Shown: positions 15,893-25,169 of the stretch, piece after piece
How the letters are laid out: the number at the start of each line of letters is the position of its first letter
Numbering within the stretch: position 1 is the stretch's first letter
DNA from: CAZLRH01 sp964562015
GTDB taxonomy: Bacteria; Verrucomicrobiota; Verrucomicrobiia; Opitutales; JABDGR01
Assembly (NCBI GenBank): GCA_964562015.1
Contig: CAZLRH010000002.1
Coordinates: forward strand, 62,001 to 126,000
DNA: 64,000 bases
Direction of reading: 5' to 3'
Position numbers and translations under genes: made by a program
Notes under the pieces: model-generated
Databases searched by the model: none
What the model was told of the DNA's origin: nothing
What the model saw: the letters and a program-made list of their open reading frames with translations, nothing else

Positions 15893-17110
15893 ATGAACGC
15901 TCGTGCGCAAATTCTGCCGCTCCGTGCGGTTACTGCGGCCTGGACCCTCGCCGGGCTGGCCTTGCTGGCTGGCTGCGGAAAGTCCAATCAGGCGGCCCCC
16001 GCCGGCATGCCGCCCTCGCTGGTGACGGCCGCCACGGCCACCGCCCAGGATGTGCCCAAATACCTGGACACCATCGGCCAGACCACGGCGTACGAGGCGG
16101 TCAATATCGTTTCCCAAGTGGAGGGCCAGATCATCGAAATGCCCTTCCAGCAAGGCTCCCTGGTGAAAAAAGGCGACGTGCTGGCCGTGATTTTCCAGCC
16201 GCCGTTTGTCGCCGCCGTGGAGCGGTCCTCCGGGGTGGTCGCCTCTGACGAGGCCAACCTCGCCATCGCCAAGTTGCAGGTGGAACGCAGCCAACCGCTG
16301 ACGGCCGACAACCTCGTTTCGAAACAGCAGTACGACACCTGGCAGTCGCAGGTCAAAGCCCTCGAGGGCCAGTTGGCCGTGGACAAGGCCAACCTCGACC
16401 TCGCGAACATCAATCTCGGCTACTCCACCATTCGCGCGCCGGTCGACGGCATGGTGGGCGTGTACAAGATCAACATCGGCAATGTCGTCAAAATCAACGA
16501 TGCGCCAATCACCACCATCCAGCGCATGGACCCGATTTACGCGGACTTCGTGGTGTCGGTGACGGATTTTCCCGCGATGAAAAAATATTTCGCCGACAAC
16601 GGTGGAAAACTCGGCGTGCACGTCGAAAGCCTCTCGGACGCCACGCAGGCCAAGGACGGTAATTTGACGATTCTCGGCAACGCCATCTCCGCCTCCACGG
16701 GCACGGTCTCGGTGCGCTGCACGATGCCGAATGACGATTTGCTCTTCTGGCCCAACGAACCGGTGCACGCCCGCATTTTGCTGACGACCCTCAAGGACGC
16801 CGTGCTGATTCCCAAGGAAGCGGTGCAGTTGAACCAGCAGGGCCGCTTCGTGTTTGCCATCAAACCGCCCGCCAAAGCCGGGGACCCGGAAACCGTCGAA
16901 CAGCGCCCGGTGGAAATTGGCCAGCCGCAGGAAGGCGGCCTGATTGTCGTCAACTCGGGCGTCAAGGTTGGCGAAAAAGTCGTCGTGCGCAACCCGCTCT
17001 TTTTGCAGGACGGCGGCCCGGTCATGGTGGCGGAATTGGACGGCAAATCCCTCCTGCCGCCGCCCGATGCCGGCCGCCGCGGCGGCCCGCCGCCCGCGGA
17101 CAAGAAGTAA
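15893..17110 (+). CDS. RND efflux periplasmic adaptor (MdtA/AcrA family) lipoprotein, unit 1
   Basis: This 405-residue membrane-fusion protein links an inner-membrane RND pump to an outer-membrane channel. The ATG at 15893 gives a lipoprotein signal peptide ending LLAGC. Family segments follow: an early strand with VPKYLDTIGQTTAYEAVNI, the lipoyl half-motif VEGQIIEMPFQQGSLVKKGDVLAVI, a coiled-coil hairpin (about residues 100-160) with LSKQQYDTWQSQVKALEGQL-like heptads, the second lipoyl half with STIRAPVDGMVGVYKINIGNVV, and a beta-barrel domain. The C-terminal tail is Pro/Gly/Arg-rich. A TetR-type operator lies about 95 bases upstream, and the permease starts 75 bases downstream. It is closely related to the adaptor at 20611. 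Confidence 0.92.
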   Translation: MNARAQILPLRAVTAAWTLAGLALLAGCGKSNQAAPAGMPPSLVTAATATAQDVPKYLDTIGQTTAYEAVNIVSQVEGQIIEMPFQQGSLVKKGDVLAVIFQPPFVAAVERSSGVVASDEANLAIAKLQVERSQPLTADNLVSKQQYDTWQSQVKALEGQLAVDKANLDLANINLGYSTIRAPVDGMVGVYKINIGNVVKINDAPITTIQRMDPIYADFVVSVTDFPAMKKYFADNGGKLGVHVESLSDATQAKDGNLTILGNAISASTGTVSVRCTMPNDDLLFWPNEPVHARILLTTLKDAVLIPKEAVQLNQQGRFVFAIKPPAKAGDPETVEQRPVEIGQPQEGGLIVVNSGVKVGEKVVVRNPLFLQDGGPVMVAELDGKSLLPPPDAGRRGGPPPADKK

Positions 17111-17185
17111 ACCGCCCGTCGCTGCCACCGACGGTGGCAATCCCTCCCGCCTTTTCACCCTCTCCTTGCCGCGCCTGCACCGCCG

Positions 17186-20100
17186 ATGAACAGTATTTCC
17201 GACCCGTTTATCAAGCGCCCGGTGATGACCATGCTGGTGTACCTCGGGGTGCTGGCCTTTGGCGCGTACGCATTTATATTACTCCCGGTCAGCGACCTGC
17301 CGACCGTGGACTACCCGGTCATCCAAGTCACCGCCTCCTATCCCGGCGCGAGCCCGGACACCGTGGCCGCGAATGTGGCCTCGCCGCTCGAGCAGCAGTT
17401 CCTGAAAGTGCCGGGCATTGAAATCGTCACCTCATCGAGTTCGCAGGGCAATGCGCAGCTCGTCCTGCAATTCCACCTCGACAAATCCATCGACGCGGCG
17501 GCGAGCGACGTGCAGGCGGCCATCAACCAGGCGCAGGGCAACCTGCCGGCGGATCTCCCCTCCCCGCCCACGTTCCGCAAAACCAATCCGAACGAGCAGC
17601 CGATGATGTATATCGGCGCCATCTCGTATTCGATGACGGCGACGCAGCTTTATGATTTCGCCTACACGGAACTGGTGCAGCGGATGCAAGTGGTGCCGGG
17701 CGTCTCGAACGTGCAGGTGTACGGCTCACCCCGCGCGGTGCGCGTGCAGGTGGACCCCGAGAAACTTTATTCACTCGGCCTGAGTTTCAACGACGTGAAC
17801 CAGGCGGTGCAGCAAGGCACCAATCTGGTCGGCGCGGGGCAATTGAAGAGCAACACCTACCAATTCACGCTCCAGCCGAGCACCCAGTTGGAAATGGCGG
17901 ACGACTACGCCAAGCTCATCATCGCCTACAAGGACGGCGCCCCGATTTACCTGCGCGATGTGGCCAGCGTCATCGATACGACGCAGTTTGAGGACTTGAA
18001 GATGGACTTCTGGTCCAAGCGCATTCCCAAACCCGGCGCGGTCGGCATCGTGCTGGCCGTGACCAAGGCGGACGGCGCCAACGCCGTGGAAGTTTCCAAG
18101 GGCCTGCGCGCGTTGCTCCCGCAACTCCAGCAAATCATCCCGAAGTCCATTACGCTGGTGCCCATTTATGATCGGGCGAACAGCATCATCGCCTCCGTGC
18201 ACGACGTGGAGGAAACGCTCGGCATCGCGTTTGTGCTGGTGGTGCTGGTCGTGTTCTTCTTCCTCGGGCGCGTGGCGGACACCGTGATCCCCGCGGTGGC
18301 GCTGCCGATGTCCCTGCTGATGACGTTCATCGTCATGCGGCTGTGCAATTACACCCTGGACAACCTTTCGCTGATGGCGCTGACGCTCTCCATCGGCTTC
18401 CTGATTGATGACGCCATCGTGTTTTTGGAAAACATGGTGCGGCGCATGGAAGCTGGCGAATCCGTGCGCGAAGCCACCTTCAAGGGCGCGAAGGAAATCA
18501 GCTTCACCATTTTGGCGATGACCCTTTCCCTCGCGGTGGTGTTTCTCCCGCTGGTCGGCATGAGCGGCTTGATCGGGCGGATTTTCCGTGAACTCGGGGT
18601 GACGATCGTCGTCGCGGTGCTGGCCTCCGGCATTGTCTCGCTGACGCTGACGCCTATGATGTGCTCGCGCATCATCCAGGATCGCGGGCGCGACACGAAG
18701 ACGCTGGTCGAGCGGTTCGCCCACTGGATTGAGGGCCGGTGCATCGCGTTCTACAGTCCGACGCTGACCTATGCCCTGAAACACTGGTATTTGTCCGTCA
18801 TTGCGATGGTGCTGTGCTTCGTAGGCATCGGCGTCTTCGGTTACCTCGTGCCCAAATCGCTGCTGCCCACGGGCGACAGCGGCTTCATTTCCGGCGTGTT
18901 CATCGCCGCGCCCAGCACGTCCCCCACGCTCATGCACGAATATCAGAGCAAGGTGGACGACAGCCTGCGCACCAATCCTTATGTGGACAGCTACGTGTCG
19001 GTGTCGGGTTTCGGGCAATTCCTGAATTCCAACTTTGGCATCGTGTTCGTGCTCCTGGATGAGGCCGGCCAAAAGCTGGCCGACGGCAAGCCCCGTCCGA
19101 AGATTGACGCCGTCAACGGCATGTTGATGGGCCAGATTTTTCAAATCCCCGGCCTGATTGCGGGCATTCGCCCGATGCCGGTGCTGCAAATCAGCGCCGG
19201 CGCCTCGGCTTCGAACTCCGGCAAGTACCAGTACGTGCTTTACGGCTTGGATAAGGCCAAAGTGCAATTGGCGGGCTTTGCGCTCATGGGGGCCATGTCA
19301 CAATATCCGAATGTGTTCGGCCAGGTGACTCCCGATCTTTTCCCGATGAACCCGGTGTTGGATGTGAAGTTGAACCGGCAGCAGGCTTCGCAGTACGGCG
19401 TGACGGCGACCAACTTTGCCCAACTGATGTCCACCGCCTACGCCCAGAACTTCTCCTACCTGATCAAGAGCGACTACCTCCAATACTGGGTGGTGGTCGA
19501 GGCCAAGCCCAAGTACCGCGCCAATGTCGGCGACCTCGACTGGCTCTATTTCAATTCCCTGACAAACCAGAGCACGCTGTACAACACCGGCAGCGCGTTT
19601 GACGTGAGCAACAACCTCGTGCCCTTCCGTGCCATCGGCACCACGTCGCCGAAAATCGGCCCGATCGCGGTCAATCACTTCAACGGCTTTTCGTCCGTGA
19701 CGCTGTCGTTCGATTTGCAACCCGGCATCCCCCTCGGCGTGGCGACGAATGCCATTGAACAAATGGCGGCGTCGATGACGCCCCAATACATTGCCCCCGA
19801 CATCACGCGCACGTTCCAAGGCGAAGCGCTGTTGTTCAACGAGGCCCAGGTCAGCCTGCTGCTGGGCATGTTGGTGGCCTTCTTTGTGATGTATATCATC
19901 CTGGGAATTTTGTACGAAAGCTATGTCCACCCCTTCACCGTGCTGCTCTCCATCCCGCTGGCGTTCGCGGGCGGTTTGGGCACGCTGTGGCTGTTTGGGC
20001 GGGAACTCTCCCTTTATTCCGGCATCGGGATGTTCATGCTCGCCGGCATCGTGAAAAAGAACGGCATCATGATGATCGACTTCGCCATCATGCGGCAGGA

Positions 20101-20437
20101 GGAGGGGCGCAGCCCGAGCGACGCCGTGCACGAGGCCAGCATGGAGCGATTCCGCCCGATCATCATGACCACGCTCGCGGCCTTTTTTGGCGCGGTGCCG
20201 CTGGCCATCGGCCTCGGGGCGGACGCCGAATCGCGCATCCCCTTGGGGCTCACCATCTGCGGCGGCTTGCTGGTGTCCCAACTCATCACGCTTTACGTCA
20301 CTCCGGTCACCTATCTTGGTTTTGAGTGGCTGCAAACCCGCGTCCTGGATCGCATCGGTTTCTTTGCGCGCGGGGAAAAGGATTTGGACCGGCCCGCCAC
20401 CCCGACCGCCCCGCCGGTGGCCACTCCGGGCGCCTAG
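17186..20437 (+). CDS. RND efflux transporter permease (MdtB/AcrB class), unit 1
   Basis: This 1083-residue inner-membrane proton antiporter has the HAE-1 architecture: an N-terminal helix (MLVYLGVLAFGAYAFILLPV), a large periplasmic loop with the SYPGASPDTVAANVASPLEQQ block, six central helices, a second periplasmic loop and six C-terminal helices. The proton-relay acidic pair is in SIGFLIDDAIVFLENMV (about residues 404-420), and the partner lysine is in AGIVKKNGIMMIDFA near the last third. These residues indicate an active pump. The MNSxSDPFIKRPVMTMLVYL start is shared with the second permease at 21882. Substrates cannot be predicted. Confidence 0.95.
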   Translation: MNSISDPFIKRPVMTMLVYLGVLAFGAYAFILLPVSDLPTVDYPVIQVTASYPGASPDTVAANVASPLEQQFLKVPGIEIVTSSSSQGNAQLVLQFHLDKSIDAAASDVQAAINQAQGNLPADLPSPPTFRKTNPNEQPMMYIGAISYSMTATQLYDFAYTELVQRMQVVPGVSNVQVYGSPRAVRVQVDPEKLYSLGLSFNDVNQAVQQGTNLVGAGQLKSNTYQFTLQPSTQLEMADDYAKLIIAYKDGAPIYLRDVASVIDTTQFEDLKMDFWSKRIPKPGAVGIVLAVTKADGANAVEVSKGLRALLPQLQQIIPKSITLVPIYDRANSIIASVHDVEETLGIAFVLVVLVVFFFLGRVADTVIPAVALPMSLLMTFIVMRLCNYTLDNLSLMALTLSIGFLIDDAIVFLENMVRRMEAGESVREATFKGAKEISFTILAMTLSLAVVFLPLVGMSGLIGRIFRELGVTIVVAVLASGIVSLTLTPMMCSRIIQDRGRDTKTLVERFAHWIEGRCIAFYSPTLTYALKHWYLSVIAMVLCFVGIGVFGYLVPKSLLPTGDSGFISGVFIAAPSTSPTLMHEYQSKVDDSLRTNPYVDSYVSVSGFGQFLNSNFGIVFVLLDEAGQKLADGKPRPKIDAVNGMLMGQIFQIPGLIAGIRPMPVLQISAGASASNSGKYQYVLYGLDKAKVQLAGFALMGAMSQYPNVFGQVTPDLFPMNPVLDVKLNRQQASQYGVTATNFAQLMSTAYAQNFSYLIKSDYLQYWVVVEAKPKYRANVGDLDWLYFNSLTNQSTLYNTGSAFDVSNNLVPFRAIGTTSPKIGPIAVNHFNGFSSVTLSFDLQPGIPLGVATNAIEQMAASMTPQYIAPDITRTFQGEALLFNEAQVSLLLGMLVAFFVMYIILGILYESYVHPFTVLLSIPLAFAGGLGTLWLFGRELSLYSGIGMFMLAGIVKKNGIMMIDFAIMRQEEGRSPSDAVHEASMERFRPIIMTTLAAFFGAVPLAIGLGADAESRIPLGLTICGGLLVSQLITLYVTPVTYLGFEWLQTRVLDRIGFFARGEKDLDRPATPTAPPVATPGA

Positions 20438-20548
20438 GTTAAAGAAGGCGGGCAACTTTTGGCTTTCGCCACGGTCGGAGGTTCGTCACACTCTTTCGTT
20501 TCCCAGCCCAAGTCTAACGCTGGGCCGGTTAAGCCCCTGGATTAAATT

Positions 20549-20589
20549 TCAAACAACTGTTTGATTTTTTGCCCGAGCTGGATCATATT
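20549..20589 (+). promoter_or_regulatory. TetR-type operator and promoter of the second RND unit
   Basis: TCAAACAACTGTTTGA (20549-20564) has 7-bp arms (TCAAACA/TGTTTGA) around two central bases. A candidate -35 TTGATT (20561-20566) overlaps its right arm, with CATATT (20584-20589) 17 bases further as a -10. Repressor binding here would block polymerase. The half-sites equal those before the first RND unit. Confidence 0.65.
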
Positions 20590-20610
20590 CGGCCTACTTT
20601 CTCCCACGTT

Positions 20611-21834
20611 ATGTACCCGTCCGCGAGTTCCCCCCTCACCCCGTCTGCCCGCGCCGCCTGGACTTTGCTGGCGGCCTGCGGCCTGGCCGGCTGCGCGGCC
20701 AAATCGGCGCCGCCGGCCGAAGCGCCGCCCCGCACCGTCTCGGCGGCCACCGTCGTCACCCGCGATGTCCCGCGTTACCTCGACGCCCTGGGCCAGATGA
20801 CGGCCTATGAATCAGTGAACATTGTCTCCCAAGTGGATGGCCAAATCGTGGAGATGCCGTTCCAGCAAGGCTCGCTAGTCAAGAAAGGCGACAAATTGGC
20901 CGTCGTTTACCAGGCGCCGTTTGCCGCCGTCCTGCAGGAAGCCAAGGGCCTCCTCGATGTGGACAAAGCCGGCCTCAAACTGGCCCAATCCCAGCTCGAA
21001 CGCAGCCGGCCGCTCCTCAGCGGCAATCTCGTTTCACAGCAGCAATTTGACACCTACTCCTCGACGGTCGACCAGTTGATGGGGAAAATCGATGTCGATG
21101 AGGCCCACGTCAAGACCGCGCAAATCAATTACGACTACACCACCATTCTCGCCCCGATTGACGGCATGGTCGGCACGTACAAAATCAGCGTTGGCAACGT
21201 GGTCAAGGGCCAGGATCAAATCCTCACCACCATCCAGCGGATGGACCCGATTTACGCCGATTTTGTGGTTTCCGTGGACGACTTCCCCCGCTTGCGCGAC
21301 TACTTCGACAAGAATGGCGGCACGCTGCGCATCGTCGCCGCGGACATGTCCGACCCCACGCGGATGCGCGAAGGCAACCTCACCATTTTGGCCAACGCGA
21401 TTGCCGGCTTGACGGGCACCGCGGCCTTGCGTGCGACCATGCCCAATTCCGACCGCCTGTTCTGGCCCAATGAGCCCGTGCGCGTGCGCGTGTTCTTGGA
21501 CACCTTGCAGGGTGCGATGCTGGTGCCGGAATCCGCGGTGCAATTGAGCCAGCAGGGCTCATTCGTCTTTGTCATTAATCCGGCCGCCAAAGCCGGTGCC
21601 GCAGCCACGGTCGAAAAGCGCATCGTGCAAGCCGGCCAGACGCAGGACGATGGGTTGACCGTCATCAATTCCGGGCTGAAGGCTGGTGAAATGGTCGTGG
21701 TGCACGGTCAGGTGTTTTTGCAGCCGAATGCAGTCGTCAAAGTCATGGAACTGGACGGCCATGCCCCTGATGCCGCTCCGGCAGCCTCCACCGTAACCGC
21801 CACCACTCCCGCCCCCGCCCAGCCTAAATCCTAA
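20611..21834 (+). CDS. RND efflux periplasmic adaptor (MdtA/AcrA family) lipoprotein, unit 2
   Basis: This 407-residue protein is a paralogue of the adaptor at 15893. They share VPRYLDALGQMTAYESVNIVSQVDGQIVEMPFQQGSLVKKGD with few changes, the coiled-coil hairpin, and the ILAPIDGMVGTYKISVGNVVKGQ second lipoyl half. The ATG at 20611 gives a lipoprotein signal peptide with GLAGC near residue 30. The frame extends 14 codons upstream without a better start. A separate operator and promoter lie in the 173-base gap after the first permease, so this unit can be expressed independently of the first. Confidence 0.92.
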   Translation: MYPSASSPLTPSARAAWTLLAACGLAGCAAKSAPPAEAPPRTVSAATVVTRDVPRYLDALGQMTAYESVNIVSQVDGQIVEMPFQQGSLVKKGDKLAVVYQAPFAAVLQEAKGLLDVDKAGLKLAQSQLERSRPLLSGNLVSQQQFDTYSSTVDQLMGKIDVDEAHVKTAQINYDYTTILAPIDGMVGTYKISVGNVVKGQDQILTTIQRMDPIYADFVVSVDDFPRLRDYFDKNGGTLRIVAADMSDPTRMREGNLTILANAIAGLTGTAALRATMPNSDRLFWPNEPVRVRVFLDTLQGAMLVPESAVQLSQQGSFVFVINPAAKAGAAATVEKRIVQAGQTQDDGLTVINSGLKAGEMVVVHGQVFLQPNAVVKVMELDGHAPDAAPAASTVTATTPAPAQPKS

Positions 21835-21881
21835 GCTGCGGATTTTCACCATTTGCACCACCCTCCTGCTTTGTCTTTGCG

Positions 21882-24800
21882 ATGAACAGCCTGTCCGACC
21901 CCTTCATCAAGCGCCCCGTGATGACCATGCTGGTCTACCTCACGGTTTCGGCCTTTGGCATCTATTCTTATATAATGATGCCCGTGAGCGATCTCCCGAC
22001 GGTGGATTACCCCGTCATTCAGGTCACCGCGAGCTATCCCGGCGCGAATCCCGAAGTGATGGCCTCCAACGTGGCGGCGCCCCTGGAGCAACAATTCCTG
22101 CAAATTCCGGGCATCGACATCGTCACGTCGAATAATTCGCAGGGCAATTCGAAGATGGTGTTGCAGTTCCAACTCGACAAATCCATCGACGGCGCGGCCT
22201 CGGACGTGCAAGCCGCCATTAACCGGGCGCAGGGCAGCCTGCCCGCGGACCTGCCCTCCCCGCCCACGTTCCAGAAGTCTAACCCGAACGACTTTCCCGT
22301 CATCTTCCTCGGGGTGATTTCCTACTCGATGACGGCCGGCCAGCTTTACGATTACGCGTTCACTGAAATCGCCCAGCGCCTGCAAACGGTCCCCGGCGTC
22401 GCCAGCGTCAACACCTACGGTTCACCGCGCGCCGTGCGCATCCGCGTGGACCCGCACAAACTGTATTCGCGGGGGCTGACCTTTGACGACATTACTGGGG
22501 CGATCCGGGGCGGCACGTCCCTGCAAAGCGCCGGCCAGATCAAGGGAAATTCCATCCAGATGACCGTCAAGCCGCGGACGCAGCTCGAACACTCCGACGA
22601 CTATTCCAAACTCATCATCGCCGACAAGGACGGCGCCCCGGTTTTCCTGCGGGACGTGGCGGAAGTGGTGGATTCGCTCCAGTCCGAAGACATGCGCATG
22701 CAGTACTGGTCCAAGACCATTCCGGCCGGGTCCGTGGGCGTGGTGCTGTCCGTCACCAAGGCGAGCGGCGCCAATTCCGTGGAAGTGGCGCAAGGCGTGC
22801 AAGCGATGATCCCCAAGCTGCGTCAAATCATTCCGCAGTCCATGCAAATACTGCCCATCTACGACCGCTCCGTCAGCATCCGGAATTCCATCGAGGACGT
22901 GGATGTGACGCTGCTCATTGCCTTTGTGCTGGTGGTGCTGGTCGTATTCTTGTTCCTCGGACGGGTGGCGGACACCATCATCCCCGCCGTGGCCTTGCCG
23001 ATGTCCCTGTTACTGACGTTCATCGTCATGCACCTGTGCGGCTTTTCCCTGGACAATCTCTCGCTGATGGCGCTGACCCTTTCCGTGGGCTTCCTCATCG
23101 ATGATGCCATTGTGTTTCTGGAGAACATGGTGCGCCGCATGGAAGCCGGCGAACACGTCTGGACGGCGGCCTTCAATGGCGCCAAGGAAATCAGCTTCAC
23201 CATTTTGGCGATGACGCTGTCCCTGGCCTCGGTGTTCATTCCCCTGGTGGGCATGAGTGGGTTGATGGGCCGGGTGTTTCGCGAGTTGGGCGTGACCATC
23301 ATTGTGGCGGTGGTGGCCTCGGGCGTGGTCTCGCTGACTCTGACGCCGATGATGTGCTCCCGTCTGCTCACTGCCCATGAGCCGCACAAGCGTTCCCTGC
23401 TGGAGCGCAGCGCGCATTTCATTGAGGAACGGTTGCTGGCCATTTACAGCCCGATGCTGACCTTTGCGCTGCGGCACTGGTATCTTTCTGTCGCTGCTTA
23501 TGCCTTGTGCGGTTTCGGGGTGTACTGGTTTGCCCTCAATGTGCAAAAGACCTTCCTACCCGAAGGCGACAGCGGCTTTGTGTCGGGGGCTTGGATTGTG
23601 GACACGGACACCTCGCCCCAGCAGATGAAGCAATACCAGGACAGAATCATCGAGGCCGTGAGCAAGGTGGACCACGTCCTGGGCTTCGTCACTGTCTCGG
23701 GCTTCACGCAGCGCAACAATTCGAATTCGGGGTCGATGTTCATCGCGTTGGACGACCCCAAAAACCGCCCGCCCATCAAGGATGTCACGAATCAGATCAA
23801 GGCCGTGATGGCCCAAATTCCCGGCGTCGTACCCTCCTTGCGCCCGCGCCCGGTGTTGAACATCAGTGCCGGCGCCACCAACAACAACCAAGGCAAGTAC
23901 GCCTATACCATCTCCGGCCTCGACAAGGACAAGGTATACGCCAGCGGCTACGCCCTGATGGACCGGATGCTTAAGAGCAAGCTGTTCAGCATCGTCAACC
24001 CGGACTACTTCCCGGACAACCGCCAACTGGAAATCTCCCTCGACCGCGACCAGGCCTCGAACTACGGCGTCGGGGCCGCCGGCCTGGCCCAGACCATTTC
24101 GAACGCCTATTCGCAAAACTATTCCTATCTGATCAAAAATGATTTTCAGCAGTACTGGGTCATCGTTGAGGCCGCGCCTGAATACCGCGCCCGCCCCGGC
24201 AATCTGGACCAGATCTTCTTCAATTCACAAACCAATCAGGGCTCCCTCTATTCCGCAACCGCCGGCGGCGAGGACCTCAGCCGCCTCGTGCCGTTCCGCA
24301 CCGCGGCCAAAACCAACGTCACCCTCGGCCCGCTGGCGGTGAACCATATCAACGGCTTCACCTCGTTCACCCTCTCCTACGACCTCGCCCCCGGCGTGGG
24401 CATCGGCACGGCCACTGATTTCATCGCTCAAGCGGCGGCGGAAATTGTCCCGCCCGAACTGACCCGCGGCTTCCAGGGCGATGCGCTCATCTTCCGCCAG
24501 ACGGTGGTAAGCATGGGCGTGATGTTCCTCGTGGCCATCTTTGTGATGTATGTCATCCTCGGCATTCTCTACGAAAGCTACATTCATCCCATCACGGTGC
24601 TTTCGTCCCTGCCGGTGGCCATCGTCGGCGGCTTGGGCACCCTCTGGTTGTTCGATTCGGAATTGTCCCTTTATGCCTGGATTGGCGTCTTCATGCTCGC
24701 CGGCTTGGTGAAGAAGAATGGCATCATGATGATCGACTTTGCCATTGCCCGCCAATCGGAAGGCCGCACGCCTTACGAAGCCGTCCATGAAGCCTGCCTC

Positions 24801-25100
24801 GAGCGTTTCCGGCCCATCATGATGACGACCCTCGCCGCCTTTTTCGGCACCCTGCCGCTGGCCATCGGCCTGGGCGCGGACGCCGCCTCCCGCCAGCCGC
24901 TCGGGTTGACGATTTGCGGGGGCCTCGTGGTCTCGCAACTGGTCACGCTCTTCGTCACCCCCGTAACCTTCCTCGGGCTCGAGTGGGTGCAAGTGCGAAT
25001 TCTCGACCGCATTCCGTTTTTTGCCCGGCGCCACCACCTGCATTCGGACGCCCCGCCGCTGCCCGGATTGGACCAAAAAATCCCGACGCCGGCGGTCTGA
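21882..25100 (+). CDS. RND efflux transporter permease (MdtC/AcrB class), unit 2
   Basis: This 1072-residue permease is closely similar to the one at 17186 along its full length. It keeps the proton-relay pair in SVGFLIDDAIVFLENMVRRMEAGE and the lysine in AGLVKKNGIMMIDFAIARQ. In MdtABC of Escherichia coli two different permeases form a B2C trimer with one adaptor. Here each permease has its own adaptor, so either two separate homotrimeric pumps or a mixed trimer is possible. The outer-membrane channel gene follows after 69 bases and is probably shared. Confidence 0.95.
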   Translation: MNSLSDPFIKRPVMTMLVYLTVSAFGIYSYIMMPVSDLPTVDYPVIQVTASYPGANPEVMASNVAAPLEQQFLQIPGIDIVTSNNSQGNSKMVLQFQLDKSIDGAASDVQAAINRAQGSLPADLPSPPTFQKSNPNDFPVIFLGVISYSMTAGQLYDYAFTEIAQRLQTVPGVASVNTYGSPRAVRIRVDPHKLYSRGLTFDDITGAIRGGTSLQSAGQIKGNSIQMTVKPRTQLEHSDDYSKLIIADKDGAPVFLRDVAEVVDSLQSEDMRMQYWSKTIPAGSVGVVLSVTKASGANSVEVAQGVQAMIPKLRQIIPQSMQILPIYDRSVSIRNSIEDVDVTLLIAFVLVVLVVFLFLGRVADTIIPAVALPMSLLLTFIVMHLCGFSLDNLSLMALTLSVGFLIDDAIVFLENMVRRMEAGEHVWTAAFNGAKEISFTILAMTLSLASVFIPLVGMSGLMGRVFRELGVTIIVAVVASGVVSLTLTPMMCSRLLTAHEPHKRSLLERSAHFIEERLLAIYSPMLTFALRHWYLSVAAYALCGFGVYWFALNVQKTFLPEGDSGFVSGAWIVDTDTSPQQMKQYQDRIIEAVSKVDHVLGFVTVSGFTQRNNSNSGSMFIALDDPKNRPPIKDVTNQIKAVMAQIPGVVPSLRPRPVLNISAGATNNNQGKYAYTISGLDKDKVYASGYALMDRMLKSKLFSIVNPDYFPDNRQLEISLDRDQASNYGVGAAGLAQTISNAYSQNYSYLIKNDFQQYWVIVEAAPEYRARPGNLDQIFFNSQTNQGSLYSATAGGEDLSRLVPFRTAAKTNVTLGPLAVNHINGFTSFTLSYDLAPGVGIGTATDFIAQAAAEIVPPELTRGFQGDALIFRQTVVSMGVMFLVAIFVMYVILGILYESYIHPITVLSSLPVAIVGGLGTLWLFDSELSLYAWIGVFMLAGLVKKNGIMMIDFAIARQSEGRTPYEAVHEACLERFRPIMMTTLAAFFGTLPLAIGLGADAASRQPLGLTICGGLVVSQLVTLFVTPVTFLGLEWVQVRILDRIPFFARRHHLHSDAPPLPGLDQKIPTPAV

Positions 25101-25169
25101 AGATAATCCACCTTCCGCTTTGCATTTCGTGGATGATTCTGCCTTGATGCGCCCTACCTTTTCGCACCC

